This document shows positions 63,977-64,000 of a stretch of 64,000 bases of DNA, in pieces. Location of the stretch: assembly GCF_023197165.1 (NCBI RefSeq), contig NZ_JALPRD010000003.1, forward strand, positions 248,001 through 312,000. The letters run 5' to 3'. The DNA is from Sphingopyxis sp. MSC1_008. GTDB taxonomy: Bacteria; Pseudomonadota; Alphaproteobacteria; Sphingomonadales; Sphingomonadaceae. Each line of letters begins with the position of its first letter. Positions within the stretch are counted from its first letter, which is position 1. The notes beneath the pieces were generated by a model. It was not told the DNA's origin and did no database searches. It saw only the letters and a list, made by a program, of their open reading frames with translations. The position numbers and the translations under genes are program-made.

Positions 63977-64000
63977 ATGAACGGCTGGATCATCCTCGAC
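63977..64000 (+). CDS. truB: tRNA pseudouridine-55 synthase TruB (3' truncated by window end)
   Basis: The last eight codons in the window, MNGWIILD, are the conserved start of TruB (usually continuing with KP and a glycine-rich stretch). The gene is expected near rbfA. GCGGG lies just before the ATG. Only eight residues are visible, so confidence is moderate. Confidence 0.6.

Overview
The window reads as ordinary chromosome from a high-GC alphaproteobacterium of the Sphingomonadaceae, most likely a Sphingopyxis-like organism. This assignment rests on gene content and my recall of protein families, not on a database search. Supporting signs are the alphaproteobacterial regulator TrcR, a Zur/MerC pair, a WS/DGAT acyltransferase, many DUF proteins familiar from sphingomonads, and short dispersed palindromes of the type common in these genomes. 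I see no rRNA, tRNA, CRISPR array, integrase, transposase or prophage gene.

Layout. 1-10.9 kb: a truncated quinone reductase, a lipoprotein, a GST, a divergent azoreductase/LysR pair, trcR followed by an MBL hydrolase and a TraB/GumN protein, a DUF481 outer-membrane protein, a VOC protein and a Tat-exported M20-like protein with altered metal ligands. 10.9-15.7 kb: class I fumarase, a membrane protein, a merC-zur operon with a Zur-box-like site, a Crp/Fnr regulator, and a DUF6894 gene coupled to a 61-residue ORF. 15.9-24.2 kb: acyl-CoA ligase, a fused PabB-PabC, aspartate aminotransferase, a 35-residue membrane ORF overlapping an exported MsrA, and a class A beta-lactamase-like lipoprotein. 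24.2-31.3 kb: M23 peptidase, sucC, etfBA behind a perfect 14-bp palindrome, a DUF389 protein and a class C beta-lactamase-like protein. 31.3-41.5 kb: a JmjC/cupin protein, a broken TonB-like gene, an aminoglycoside-phosphotransferase-like kinase with an acyl-CoA dehydrogenase, PhnA, a methyltransferase, an N-acyl-D-amino acid deacylase family protein, an MDR reductase and a DUF885 protein. 41.5-53.8 kb: nhaA, an NfrB/NfrA-like pair, TauE-TIGR02186-HerA-like ATPase, VOC, a cell wall hydrolase, an HD nucleotidase-like protein, an XRE regulator, cspA and a DmeF-type CDF exporter. 54-64 kb: the translation cluster rimP-nusA-rnpM-infB-(DUF1697)-rbfA, then WS/DGAT, tdk, GNAT and DUF6491 genes, and the first 24 bases of truB at the window edge.

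How genes work together. The clearest units are the rimP-rbfA translation operon; etfBA, which passes electrons from acyl-CoA dehydrogenases such as the one at 34.75 kb; merC-zur; the kinase/acyl-CoA dehydrogenase pair, which is the two-gene counterpart of eukaryotic ACAD10/11; and the NfrB/NfrA-like pair, probably for surface polysaccharide. I found no convincing new multi-gene system. The most interesting points are small: a probably metal-ligand-depleted M20 protein, two translationally coupled mini-ORFs, a Zur-box-like site that shifts a start codon, a beta-lactamase-like lipoprotein with all catalytic motifs, and several operator-like palindromes.
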